DNA of 32,173 bases from contig JBEHWX010000070.1 in the NCBI GenBank assembly GCA_048498995.1, positions 1 to 32,173 on the forward strand. The letters run 5' to 3'. Positions 16,516 through 24,468 of this stretch are shown here, piece after piece. The notes under the pieces are model-generated. The model was not told the origin of the DNA. It saw only the letters and a list, made by a program, of their open reading frames with translations, and did not search any database. The DNA is from JBEHWX01 sp048498995. Lineage in GTDB: Bacteria; Bacteroidota; Ignavibacteria; OLB7. The translations under genes were made by a program, and so were the position numbers. Each line of letters starts with the position of its first letter. Within the stretch, counting starts at the first letter, position 1.

Positions 16516-17533
16516 TGGTCACCTCCACCGACGGCGCGCCCGGTGTCCGGACGAGCGTGACCGAATCGAGGCGCGCGGTCGTGGTCGGGATGGTATCGCG
16601 CTGGAGGATGCTGATCAGCGGACGGACCATGCCGAGGCCGCGCGGCTGAAGCGAGAGGAGAACGCCGTAGGTGCCGTCGTTCAATCCCCCCGGCCCGCCG
16701 GCGATGAAATCCTCGCCGGGGGCGGAATAGATGGCATCGACCATGGGCCCGGCGCCGGAGCCGGCTCCGGTGGAGTCCGGGCGGGCCGGGTTGACGAAGC
16801 GGCCGAGCGAGATATACTCCGGTCCGCCCGGAAGATGATGCACCAGCCAGGCCTCGTAGCTCCAGTTGTCGTTGTCGGTCACGAAGGGGAGCGTGGGCAT
16901 GCCGATGCCGCGGCGGATCGTGATTGCGCCGCCGAACGGATCGCGGTCGATGCCGATGAACCAGATGCCGCGCGCGTAGTCGGCGCTATCCTGCGTGGTC
17001 GGCGTGTCGAGGACGAAGGAGCCGTAGCGCTTGGTCTCATCGCCGATGATCGGTCCGAAGGCGTCGCTTCCCTTCAGCTCCAGCTTCACGAAGCCCTGGC
17101 CGTTGCTCCACTCGATGACGCCGGAGAGCATGCGGGGTCCGGGAGTTCCCTCGATCACGCCGACGCGCTGCACGGTGAGGATCGCGTCGCGGAAGAACCC
17201 GGGGTTGTGCGCGGCCGGGATCATGAATCCGGGATCGCTGTTGGACAGGGGGATGACCCTCCCATCCTCGGCAACGCGAAAGCGGCCGATGCTGATGTAC
17301 TCGACATCCGAGGCGGTGACGCTTCCGGCGCCGGCGGTCACCTTGCCGAGCGGATAGCTCATCCAGAGCTCGTAATAGAGATCCCCGTCCAGCCGCGGAA
17401 GGCCGGAGGCGATCACCGAGACCGGCTGCGCCGGCGTCAGCGGATCCTCGGTGCATCCGCCGAGGAGGAGAAAGGATGCGAGCAGGGGAAGGGCGAATGC
17501 GGCCGCGCGCGGCCTGAACGGAGATGACGACAT
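16505..17533 (-). CDS. Lipoprotein with two internal repeats, unknown function
   Basis: The product is 342 residues. A hydrophobic N-terminus ends in a lipobox LGGC with the lipidated cysteine at residue 27, so it is membrane-anchored. Two halves resemble each other: YYELWMSYPLGK followed by EYISIGRFRV near residues 52-95, and SYEAWLVHHLPGGPEYISLGRFVN near 220-245, each followed by a PxF/DAI-type segment (FFRDAILTVQRVG; GGLNDGTYGVLLSLQP). This looks like an internally duplicated beta domain. I do not recognise the family. It overlaps and probably cotranscribes with the VCBS gene downstream, so the two products may act together at the surface. No Shine-Dalgarno is evident; a hairpin stands 23 bases before the start. 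Confidence 0.8.
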   Translation of the reverse strand: MSSSPFRPRAAAFALPLLASFLLLGGCTEDPLTPAQPVSVIASGLPRLDGDLYYELWMSYPLGKVTAGAGSVTASDVEYISIGRFRVAEDGRVIPLSNSDPGFMIPAAHNPGFFRDAILTVQRVGVIEGTPGPRMLSGVIEWSNGQGFVKLELKGSDAFGPIIGDETKRYGSFVLDTPTTQDSADYARGIWFIGIDRDPFGGAITIRRGIGMPTLPFVTDNDNWSYEAWLVHHLPGGPEYISLGRFVNPARPDSTGAGSGAGPMVDAIYSAPGEDFIAGGPGGLNDGTYGVLLSLQPRGLGMVRPLISILQRDTIPTTTARLDSVTLVRTPGAPSVEVTIAQ

Positions 17534-17850
17534 GATGTTGTAGATGCCGATGTGAGCGACCGGATGAGGGGATGGGGATGCCCTCCACGAACCGGTCGCG
17601 CGCCGGAGCGAAGCCTGAGCATGGCGCCCGCGAGAGACGCTCCGCGAGATGCCCCTGCATGCCGTGCATGGCGTCCGTGCATGGTGCCGGACGGCGGCGC
17701 GCGAACCGATCGTGGATCAAGGATACGAGGCGCCGGGCCGCCTCGCAATTCCCAACAGGAAATCTCCCGGGACGATACAGTAACCGATTGCCCGCAAATG
17801 TTACCTTACGGAAACCAGTGTTCTCATTCCCCGAACTTCGGAGGCATTGC
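17534..17850. other. Divergent intergenic region, lipoprotein / CHRD1
   Basis: This 317-base gap has two structured parts. A long inverted repeat, GCGACCGG (17556-17563) and CCGGTCGC (17592-17599), encloses a second small stem (GAGGG/CCCTC). It lies in the leader of the minus-strand lipoprotein gene. Further in, a 13-base tandem repeat (17662-17674 and 17675-17687) repeats CCGTGCATGG. The stretch 17770-17830 before the CHRD1 start is the AT-richest part and probably holds its promoter. I see no small gene. Confidence 0.5.
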
Positions 17851-19329
17851 ATGACGACAGTATCGTTACCCTCTACGCCGACCCTCACCCGCATGGCGCG
17901 GCGAGCCGTGGCGCTTCTGCTCCTCCTTCTGGTGACATCCGCGGCGCGCGCGCAGAACTTCGTGGCCACCCACTACGCCGAGCTCTCCAGCTACGACGTG
18001 GTGCCGCCGACCACCTCGTTCGGCCAGGGGATCGCGATGTTCGCGCTCGATCCGGTGGGAAAGCGCCTGCAGTACTACATCGCGGTGATCGATCTGTCGG
18101 CCGATATCGCCAGCGCCCATCTGAACACCGGCGCGTACGGGCAGACCGGCCCGCAGATCAGGACCATCAACTTCGCCGGCAAGCACACGGCCAGCGGCAC
18201 CATCGAGAGCCTGACCGATCAGGAGATGCTGGCGCTGTCGACCGGTGGCGTCTACATCGAGATCGAGACCGCCGGGCCGCCGGCCGGACCGGAGATCCGC
18301 GGACAGATCTCCCCGTTCCCGAATCTCGGCGCCGAGCTCCGTTCCACCGCCGAGGTTCCGCCGGCCGACTCCTCCGATGGCAGCGGCGTTGGCGAGTTCC
18401 TTCTCGATCTTCCGAACCGTACGCTCTACTACGCCATCTCCTGGGATGATCTGACCGGTAAGGTGACCATGGCCCACTTCCACAAGGGAGCTCCGGGCGT
18501 GGCCGGCGACGTGGTCAAGTCGGTGACGGTGACCGGATCGGATTCCTCCTCGGATGCCATCACCGGCGTCTGGAGCGATCTGACGGATCAGGATCTGGCC
18601 GCCCTGATGGCCGGCGAGATCTACTTCAACGTGCACACGGCCAAGTACGGCAGCGGCGAGCTGCGCGGCCAGATCTATCCGCTCAACTATTACACGGCCG
18701 AGGTTCGCGACAACATCGCCTCCGTGCCGACACCGGTCGGCGCCGGACTGGTCAGGGCGTTCCTGAGCCCCGGCTTCTCGCAGATGACCGGCACCTTCCT
18801 CACCAGCGACCTGTCGGAGCCGGCCGACCGCGCCTTCCTCCGGATCGCGCCGGATGCCGACCTGGCCTCCGAGCTCAACCGCGGGTTCTCCAACAACGAG
18901 TGGTCGCTGTTCGACGTGCAGGATCCGGACACCATCCGCGGCTGGGCCGCGCGTGGTCTCTGGGTGGACTTCACCACCTCGTCCCATCCGGATGGCGCGG
19001 CGCGCGGCATCCTGATGCCGGTGGCCTCCAACCTGAACTTCAGCGTCGCCTCGGTGCCGGTGCTGCTGCCGGGCGCCGTTGCCGGCGGACTCTCCGCCTG
19101 GTACGATCGCTCGGCCGGCGCGGTCACCTTCGCGCTCCCCTCCGGCGGCGCCCATCGCGACGGCACCATCGCGCTCTACTCTCCGCTCGGCCGGCAGGTC
19201 GCCTCGACCTCGCTCGGCGAGGGAAGCTCCCGGATCGATGTCGGCCCGCTTCCGGCCGGCATCTACTTCGCGCAGCTGGTCGTCGACGGACGTCCGGTCG
19301 CGGTCTGCCGCGTCCCGGTTCTCCGCTGA
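17851..19329 (+). CDS. CHRD-domain protein 1 with T9SS sorting domain
   Basis: The start at 17851 follows GGAGG by 6 bases and gives a signal peptide ending SAARAQ; the product is 492 residues. Three CHRD-type domains follow, each of about 120 residues. Domain 1 (ASAHLNTGAYGQTG, YIEIETAG, PEIRGQ) has lost most histidines. Domain 2 keeps the full set (AHFHKGAPGVAG, YFNVHTAKYGSGELRGQ). Domain 3 (FLRIAPD, WVDFTTSSHPDGAARG) is degenerate. The last ~80 residues are a sorting domain lacking the usual PNP start (IALYSPLGRQVAS, LPAGIYFAQLVVDG, CRVPVLR). CHRD was named from chordin; its bacterial function is not established. This is the first of four tandem paralogues, each with its own start signals. 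Confidence 0.9.
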   Translation: MTTVSLPSTPTLTRMARRAVALLLLLLVTSAARAQNFVATHYAELSSYDVVPPTTSFGQGIAMFALDPVGKRLQYYIAVIDLSADIASAHLNTGAYGQTGPQIRTINFAGKHTASGTIESLTDQEMLALSTGGVYIEIETAGPPAGPEIRGQISPFPNLGAELRSTAEVPPADSSDGSGVGEFLLDLPNRTLYYAISWDDLTGKVTMAHFHKGAPGVAGDVVKSVTVTGSDSSSDAITGVWSDLTDQDLAALMAGEIYFNVHTAKYGSGELRGQIYPLNYYTAEVRDNIASVPTPVGAGLVRAFLSPGFSQMTGTFLTSDLSEPADRAFLRIAPDADLASELNRGFSNNEWSLFDVQDPDTIRGWAARGLWVDFTTSSHPDGAARGILMPVASNLNFSVASVPVLLPGAVAGGLSAWYDRSAGAVTFALPSGGAHRDGTIALYSPLGRQVASTSLGEGSSRIDVGPLPAGIYFAQLVVDGRPVAVCRVPVLR

Positions 19330-19358
19330 TTTCCGGTCTGTCGACCGATGCCATTCCG

Positions 19359-19391
19359 TCCGACCCGTCGGCCATGCGCCGGCGGGTCGGA
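19359..19391 (+). terminator. Hairpin after CHRD1
   Basis: A 14-bp stem (19359-19372 with 19378-19391, one G-T wobble) has a 5-base loop and lies 30 bases after the stop. It is followed by TCTCCTTCC, pyrimidine-rich but not a U-tract. Confidence 0.6.
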
Positions 19392-19405
19392 TCTCCTTCC
19401 GGGCC

Positions 19406-19431
19406 GGGGCACCGCTCCGGGGCACCGCTCC
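19406..19431. repeat. 13-bp perfect tandem repeat in the CHRD1-CHRD2 gap
   Basis: GGGGCACCGCTCC occurs twice head to tail (19406-19418 and 19419-19431). It lies between the CHRD1 hairpin and the CHRD2 start. It may be slippage or a paired binding site; nothing else supports a function. Confidence 0.5.
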
Positions 19432-19564
19432 GGCGCCCGGATTCCGTTTCCGATGTATCCTTGGGGGACGCGCGCGAGAAGTCCAGCTCGCCGGCCGCGT
19501 CCCCGCGAGCCAATCCATCCGATCCGCGCACGCCGGATCGACACACCTTCAGGAGGTCCCTCCC

Positions 19565-21028
19565 ATGTCGCGCACCCGACACCGTGCTCCATTGCCGTTG
19601 CTGATGTTCATGCTGCTCGCCGCCGCCGGAGTGCGCGCGCAGGAATCGTTTCCGGCCACGCACTTCTCCTCCCTCTCGAGCGTGGAGGAAGTGCCGAAGC
19701 TCTTTCTGGATGCCGCCGGCCTGGCGCTCTACCACCTGGAGGGGGATTCGCTCGCCTACCGCGTCACGGTCGCGATGCCGGGGGAGGAGATCACCGGGGC
19801 CGGATTCTATCGCGCGCGCTTCGGCGGCGTGGGGGAGCTGCTCCACGAGATCCCGTTTCCCGCCGGCGCCCGCACCGTCGGCGGCGTCTGGAGCGGCATC
19901 TCGCCGGGTGACGTGGACCTGCTCAACTCCGGCGGGATCTACATCAACATCAGGACGGCGGCGCATCCGACCGGCACCATCCGCGCGCAGGTCGAGCGCT
20001 TCCCGAACCTCTACGCCGGCCTCTCCCGCGCCGCGGTGGTGCCGCCGGCCGACAACTCCTCCGGCTTCGGGAGCATCTACACCGTGCTCGACCGCGGAGC
20101 CCGCCGGCTCGACTATTACGCCACCTGGCAGCGTCTGACCGGGCCGGCCACGGCGGCGCATCTGCATCGCGGCTTCGCTACCGAGAACGGCCCGGCCACC
20201 CGATCGCTCACCCTCACGCCGGCCGATTCCTTCGCCCACGGATCGCTCTCCGGGCTGACCGATCAGGAGATCGACGAGCTCGTCTCCGGACGCGCCTATG
20301 TCGACATCCACACCGGGGAGTATCCGGAGGGGGAGATCCGCGGGACGCTGCTGCCGACCGATGTCTACTCCGCGTTCATCACGCCGGGCAATGTGGTGCC
20401 GTCCGTTCCGGCCAGCGAGTGGGAGGGGCTCGGCTACGGCCTGCTGATCCGCGATCTGCCGACGCGCTGGTCGTTCGTCTACACGAGCTTCGTTTATCAT
20501 CCGACGGACACGCTCACCTCCGCGCATCTGCATCTGGGAAAGCGTGGGGAAACCGGGAGCCCGTTCCGCACGCTGCTGCTCGACGGCGCCTACCAGCAGA
20601 CGCCGGACCTACTGATCCGCGGTGACGACACGCTCCGGCTCTTCCGCGACACGATGGTCTACGCCGATTATCACACGGCGTTCAATCCGGGGGGAGAGGT
20701 GCGTGGCCAGCTGATTCCCTCCTCGCGGAACCTGAATCTTCCCTTCGCCTCCGCCGCCTCGGTCGAGGAGCCGGCCGGCGAGGGCGCGCGCGCGGCCGGC
20801 GCCCTCCGGTACGACGCGGCCGCCGGCGCGGTGCTCTTCATCGGAGATCCCAACGTTGACGGGGAGCTCCGGATCTTCACCCCGCTCGGCCGTCTGGTGG
20901 GGACGGCGCCGGTGGAGCGAGGACGGGCGCGCTACCGGGTGGAAGGGCTCCCGAACGGCGCGTATCTGGCGCAGGTTGTTGGAACGGGCATCAGGATTGC
21001 AGCGATTCTCCTCCCGATCGGCCATTGA
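19565..21028 (+). CDS. CHRD-domain protein 2 with T9SS-like C-terminus
   Basis: AGGAGG (19551-19556) lies 8 bases before the ATG. The signal peptide ends AAAGVRAQ and the mature protein opens ESFPATHFSSL, close to its paralogues; total length is 487 residues. Domain 1 has lost the histidines (GFYRARFGG, YINIRTAAHPTG). Domains 2 and 3 both keep them: AHLHRG with DIHTGEYPEGEIRG, and AHLHLG with DYHTAFNPGGEVRG. The C-terminal ~75 residues keep the sorting-domain outline (LRIFTPLGRLVGTAPV, LPNGAYLAQVVG) but end in ILLPIGH instead of a basic residue, which may affect T9SS recognition. Confidence 0.9.
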   Translation: MSRTRHRAPLPLLMFMLLAAAGVRAQESFPATHFSSLSSVEEVPKLFLDAAGLALYHLEGDSLAYRVTVAMPGEEITGAGFYRARFGGVGELLHEIPFPAGARTVGGVWSGISPGDVDLLNSGGIYINIRTAAHPTGTIRAQVERFPNLYAGLSRAAVVPPADNSSGFGSIYTVLDRGARRLDYYATWQRLTGPATAAHLHRGFATENGPATRSLTLTPADSFAHGSLSGLTDQEIDELVSGRAYVDIHTGEYPEGEIRGTLLPTDVYSAFITPGNVVPSVPASEWEGLGYGLLIRDLPTRWSFVYTSFVYHPTDTLTSAHLHLGKRGETGSPFRTLLLDGAYQQTPDLLIRGDDTLRLFRDTMVYADYHTAFNPGGEVRGQLIPSSRNLNLPFASAASVEEPAGEGARAAGALRYDAAAGAVLFIGDPNVDGELRIFTPLGRLVGTAPVERGRARYRVEGLPNGAYLAQVVGTGIRIAAILLPIGH

Positions 21029-21109
21029 TCGATCAGAAACCATGCGTGATGCGCTGAACGATAGCCCGCGTGCCGATCGCGATACTTACTCACCAGGAGG
21101 TAGTTCTCT

Positions 21110-22591
21110 ATGCATTCTTTCCGACATCGTACGGAGCTCCGCGCTCTGCGCGGTCTGATCGCGGCGTTCGTCGCGCTCGTTCTTTTCACCGGAGTCGCAT
21201 CGGCGCAGGAATCGTTCCACGCGACCCATTACACGCAGCTGGCCGGCGAGAACGAGGTGCCGCAGGTCGATACCGCCGGTATCGGCATCGGCATCTTCGC
21301 GCTCAATCCTCTCACCGGCACGCTCGAGTATCGGATCACGGTGACCGGCATGAGCAGCCCGATCACGGCCGCGCACTTCCACCGTGCCTCGATCGACTCG
21401 GCCGGTCCGGTGGTGCAGCCGATCAACTGGCCCTCCGGCAAGATGACCGCGACCGGCACCTGGAACATGACGCTGGCCGACATGCAGGATCTGCTCGCCG
21501 GCCGGATCTACGTCAACGTCCACACGCAGATGCACCCCAACGGTGAGGTGCGTGGGCAGCTCTTCCTCTTCAACAACGCGGCCGCGATGCTGACCGGCGC
21601 GCAGGCGGTTCCTCCGGTCGCCGATACCCTCCCGACCGGCTCGGCGCTCCTCTGGGTCGACACGACGAACCATCAGGTGCTCTACTCGGTCACCTGGGAG
21701 GGACTCTCGGGCGCGGCCACGACGGCGAGCTTCAGCGTCGGCGCCCCCGGTACCTCCGGCCAGATGATCCATCAGATCACCTTCAACGCCGGCGACTCGG
21801 TGGCTACCGGCGTCTGGACCAACCTCTCGGCCTCCGACATGGCGCAGCTCCAGGCCGGCGGCGTCTACGTGAACGTCAACACCGCGGCCAACCCGAACGG
21901 CGAGATCCGCGGCCAGGTCTATCACGCCGATGCCTACACCACGGCGATCTCCTCGACCAACGCCGTTCCCCCCAGCGGAACCAACGCCATGGGGACCGGC
22001 TACATGCAGCTGAGCTCCAACGGCAGCGAATCGGTCGGGATCGGCTACTTCATCGTGGAGGATGCCTCCGGACCGGTCACGCAGGGGACGCTGAACGCCG
22101 GCGCGAGCGGACAGGTCGGCATTCCGGTGGCGCCGCTGGGCGCGGTTGCCCCGGGCTTTCCCTTCTTCCTCGGCTTCCCGTCGGCAACCAACGACGTGTG
22201 GGCGGGTCTGCTCCAGCAGGGACTCTACGTGAACTTCATCACGTCGCAGTTCGGCGGCGGCGAGGCCCGCGGCCAGCTGGTTTCCGCGGCCACCAACCTC
22301 TCCGTCGCGGCCGTGGCCAGCGTGGCCGGCCAGAGCCTGGACCCGGTCTCCGGACGGAGCCTGAGCGCCCGCGTCGATCGTGACGGCGGCATCGCCTTCG
22401 AGGCCACCGGCGGCGTCCGCGAGGGGAGCGTGCTCCTCTACTCGGCGCTCGGCGCCCGCGTGGCGGATGTGACCCTGAACGAGGGGAGCGCGCGCCTGGA
22501 CGCCACCTCCCTGCCGGCCGGGCTCTACCTGGCGCAGCTGGTGATCGACGGCCGCGCCGTCGCCGTCTGCCGCGTGCCGCTGGCGCGCTGA
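21110..22591 (+). CDS. CHRD-domain protein 3 with T9SS sorting domain
   Basis: AGGAGG (21095-21100) stands 9 bases before the ATG. The signal peptide (LIAAFVALVLFTGVASAQ) precedes ESFHATHYTQLAGENEVPQ; total length is 493 residues. Domain 1 is the intact one here (AHFHRASIDSAG, VNVHTQMHPNGEVRGQ). Domain 2 has ASFSVG and VNVNTAANPNGEIRGQ, and domain 3 GTLNAG and VNFITSQFGGGEARGQ; both lack the histidines but keep the GE-x-RGQ end. The C-terminal sorting domain (VLLYSALGARVADV, LPAGLYLAQLVIDG, CRVPLAR) is nearly the same as in CHRD1. It is separated from CHRD2 by only 81 bases, so readthrough is possible. Confidence 0.9.
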   Translation: MHSFRHRTELRALRGLIAAFVALVLFTGVASAQESFHATHYTQLAGENEVPQVDTAGIGIGIFALNPLTGTLEYRITVTGMSSPITAAHFHRASIDSAGPVVQPINWPSGKMTATGTWNMTLADMQDLLAGRIYVNVHTQMHPNGEVRGQLFLFNNAAAMLTGAQAVPPVADTLPTGSALLWVDTTNHQVLYSVTWEGLSGAATTASFSVGAPGTSGQMIHQITFNAGDSVATGVWTNLSASDMAQLQAGGVYVNVNTAANPNGEIRGQVYHADAYTTAISSTNAVPPSGTNAMGTGYMQLSSNGSESVGIGYFIVEDASGPVTQGTLNAGASGQVGIPVAPLGAVAPGFPFFLGFPSATNDVWAGLLQQGLYVNFITSQFGGGEARGQLVSAATNLSVAAVASVAGQSLDPVSGRSLSARVDRDGGIAFEATGGVREGSVLLYSALGARVADVTLNEGSARLDATSLPAGLYLAQLVIDGRAVAVCRVPLAR

Positions 22592-22624
22592 GCCGATCGG
22601 CGCGTCGCGAGCGCATGCATGAAG

Positions 22625-22664
22625 GAAGCCGTCCGGTGGCGAGCGATCGCCGCCGGACGGCTTC
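22625..22664 (+). terminator. 18-bp hairpin after CHRD3
   Basis: Arms 22625-22642 and 22647-22664 pair over 18 bp with one G-T wobble and a GCGA loop, 33 bases after the stop. It is preceded by GCATGCATGAA and followed by GGCGTTTCGG, so there is no real U-tract. Confidence 0.75.
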
Positions 22665-22839
22665 GGCGTTTCGGGGGGAGCGGTGGGGCCCCGGTTTGAC
22701 GTATGTTGCGCCTCCCTCCCCGCGCCAACGTCGATTCCTGGCTGAACGCAGATTTCCTGATCCACTGTCGATACCCGACCGCATGCCGATGATTCCCATC
22801 CCGATCCTGACCGCTCTCACCGGCCGCTCCCCGCTCCCG

Positions 22840-24321
22840 ATGAGGCCTTCGCCGAGGCGATGTGCGCTTCTTGCCACGCTGCTCCTTCTTCTCGGCGTCG
22901 CCATGCCGGCCGTCGCGGGGGAATCGTTCGTGGCCACGCACGTGGCGTTTCCGGACGGCGCCGGGGCCGTTCCGCCGAACGGTGCGCCGGGACGCGCCGT
23001 GGCCATCTTCCGCCTCGATGCCGCGCGCGGCGCGCTCGCCTACAGGATCACCTTCTCCGGCCTGTCCGAGCCGGCGACCGCGATCCGCCTCGAGGCGGGA
23101 ACCCCGCTCACCAACGGAGCCGTTCTCCACGCGATCGATCTCCCCTCCTCCGGTTCGACCGTCGAGGGGAGCGTGAGCCTGACCACCGATGAGATGGCGC
23201 GTCTGGCGGCAGGGACGATCTATCTGACGATCGCGACCGCGAGCAGGGGAGAGGGGGCGATCCGTGGCAAGGTGGAGGTGATCCACAACGCGAGCGCGCT
23301 CGGCATGAGCGGACAGTACGTTGTGCCGCCGGCGATGACCTCGGTCGCCTCCGGCGATGCGCGCTTCCAGGTTGATCCGGCCGCGCGCGTGGCCGGCTAC
23401 GACATCTCCTGGCGGTCGCTCGGCGGCCGCGCCCGCTCCGTGTGGATCGCGCGCGGAAGGCCGGGCGCGATCGGCCAGATCGTGACGACGATCGACCTGG
23501 CGGCGGGGGATTCGAGCATCCGCGGCATCTGGACCGGCCTCACCGACACGGACCTGGCGGCGCTCCGGCTCGGCAATCTCTACGTGAGCGTGGCCAGCGA
23601 CAGCTTTCCGGACGGGGAGATCCGCGCGCCGATCGTGCAGGTGAACACCTTCACCGCCGCCTTCTCCGCCGCGAACGAGCCCGGCGGCATACCGAGCGCC
23701 GCGACCGGCACCGGCGTGGCCCGCCTCGTGGAGGATCCGTGGACCGGCGGCGCGTTCGTGATCGGCGCCTTCCTCCTGGAGGATGCCGGCGGTGATGTTG
23801 CCGAGGGGCATATCCATCGCGGCGCCGCCGGCGAGAGGGGCGACACCATTCTGTCGCTGGAGCATCGCGACGGGGCGCTCTGGGCGCCCCCGGCCGGCTT
23901 CAGCCAGCCCTACGGCCCGGACTTCTCCCTCTTCTTCACCTCGTCCACCTACGCCGATTTCCACACGGCCGCCCATCCGGATGGCGAGGCGCGCGGCCAG
24001 CTGATTCCCTCCGCCGCGAACTTCGGGATGATCACCTCCGGCGTGGAGCGGGAGGAGCTCGGCCTCCGAAGCGCGGCGCTGACCGTTCTGGTGGAGCGCG
24101 GCGGGCGGATGCCCCGACTCCGTCTCGATCCCGGGATCGTGGCGCCCGGGATGATGGTGGAGCTCTTCTCGTCGCTCGGGGTCCGCGTGGCGCGCATCGA
24201 GGCCGATCGTGGGGAGCCGGTCCTCCCGCTCGGCGCGCTCCCGAGCGGACTCTACCTTGCGCGGCTCGTTGCCGCCGACGGCTCCACGCTCGCCGTGGCC
24301 CGCGTGCCGCTGCTCCGGTGA
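22840..24321 (+). CDS. CHRD-domain protein 4 with T9SS sorting domain
   Basis: The ATG at 22840 gives a compact signal peptide (MRPSPRRCALLATLLLLLG to AVAG) and then ESFVATHVAF as in the paralogues; an in-frame ATG at 22783 would add 19 residues. Neither has a Shine-Dalgarno, unlike CHRD1-3. Length is 493 residues. Domains 1 and 2 have lost the histidines (IRLEAG/YLTIATAS; VWIARG/YVSVASDS). Domain 3 has them (GHIHRGAAGERG, DFHTAAHPDGEARGQ). The sorting domain (MVELFSSLGVRVARI, LPSGLYLARLVAADG, ARVPLLR) closes the protein. It converges on the protease gene across a long hairpin. Confidence 0.88.
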   Translation: MRPSPRRCALLATLLLLLGVAMPAVAGESFVATHVAFPDGAGAVPPNGAPGRAVAIFRLDAARGALAYRITFSGLSEPATAIRLEAGTPLTNGAVLHAIDLPSSGSTVEGSVSLTTDEMARLAAGTIYLTIATASRGEGAIRGKVEVIHNASALGMSGQYVVPPAMTSVASGDARFQVDPAARVAGYDISWRSLGGRARSVWIARGRPGAIGQIVTTIDLAAGDSSIRGIWTGLTDTDLAALRLGNLYVSVASDSFPDGEIRAPIVQVNTFTAAFSAANEPGGIPSAATGTGVARLVEDPWTGGAFVIGAFLLEDAGGDVAEGHIHRGAAGERGDTILSLEHRDGALWAPPAGFSQPYGPDFSLFFTSSTYADFHTAAHPDGEARGQLIPSAANFGMITSGVEREELGLRSAALTVLVERGGRMPRLRLDPGIVAPGMMVELFSSLGVRVARIEADRGEPVLPLGALPSGLYLARLVAADGSTLAVARVPLLR

Positions 24322-24394
24322 CCTATCCGCTCCGCCGCGCCGCTCCGACGCGCCTGTCGGAGCGTATGGAGACGATGTACGATCGTATCGAAAT

Positions 24395-24433
24395 GACGAA
24401 GCCCGCCGGCGAGATTCGCCGGCGGGCTTCGTC
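24395..24433. terminator. Perfect 18-bp hairpin between CHRD4 and protease genes
   Basis: Arms 24395-24412 and 24416-24433 are perfectly complementary with a 3-base loop, placed between convergent stops. The left edge (GAAATGACGAAG) resembles that of the 3987 hairpin (GAAATGCGAAG), and the right edge (CGTTGCATGC) resembles that of the 14231 hairpin. There is no U-tract. Confidence 0.8.
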
Positions 24434-24468
24434 GTTGCATGCCGTCGCGACTGGCGCGCGGCGCGGTA

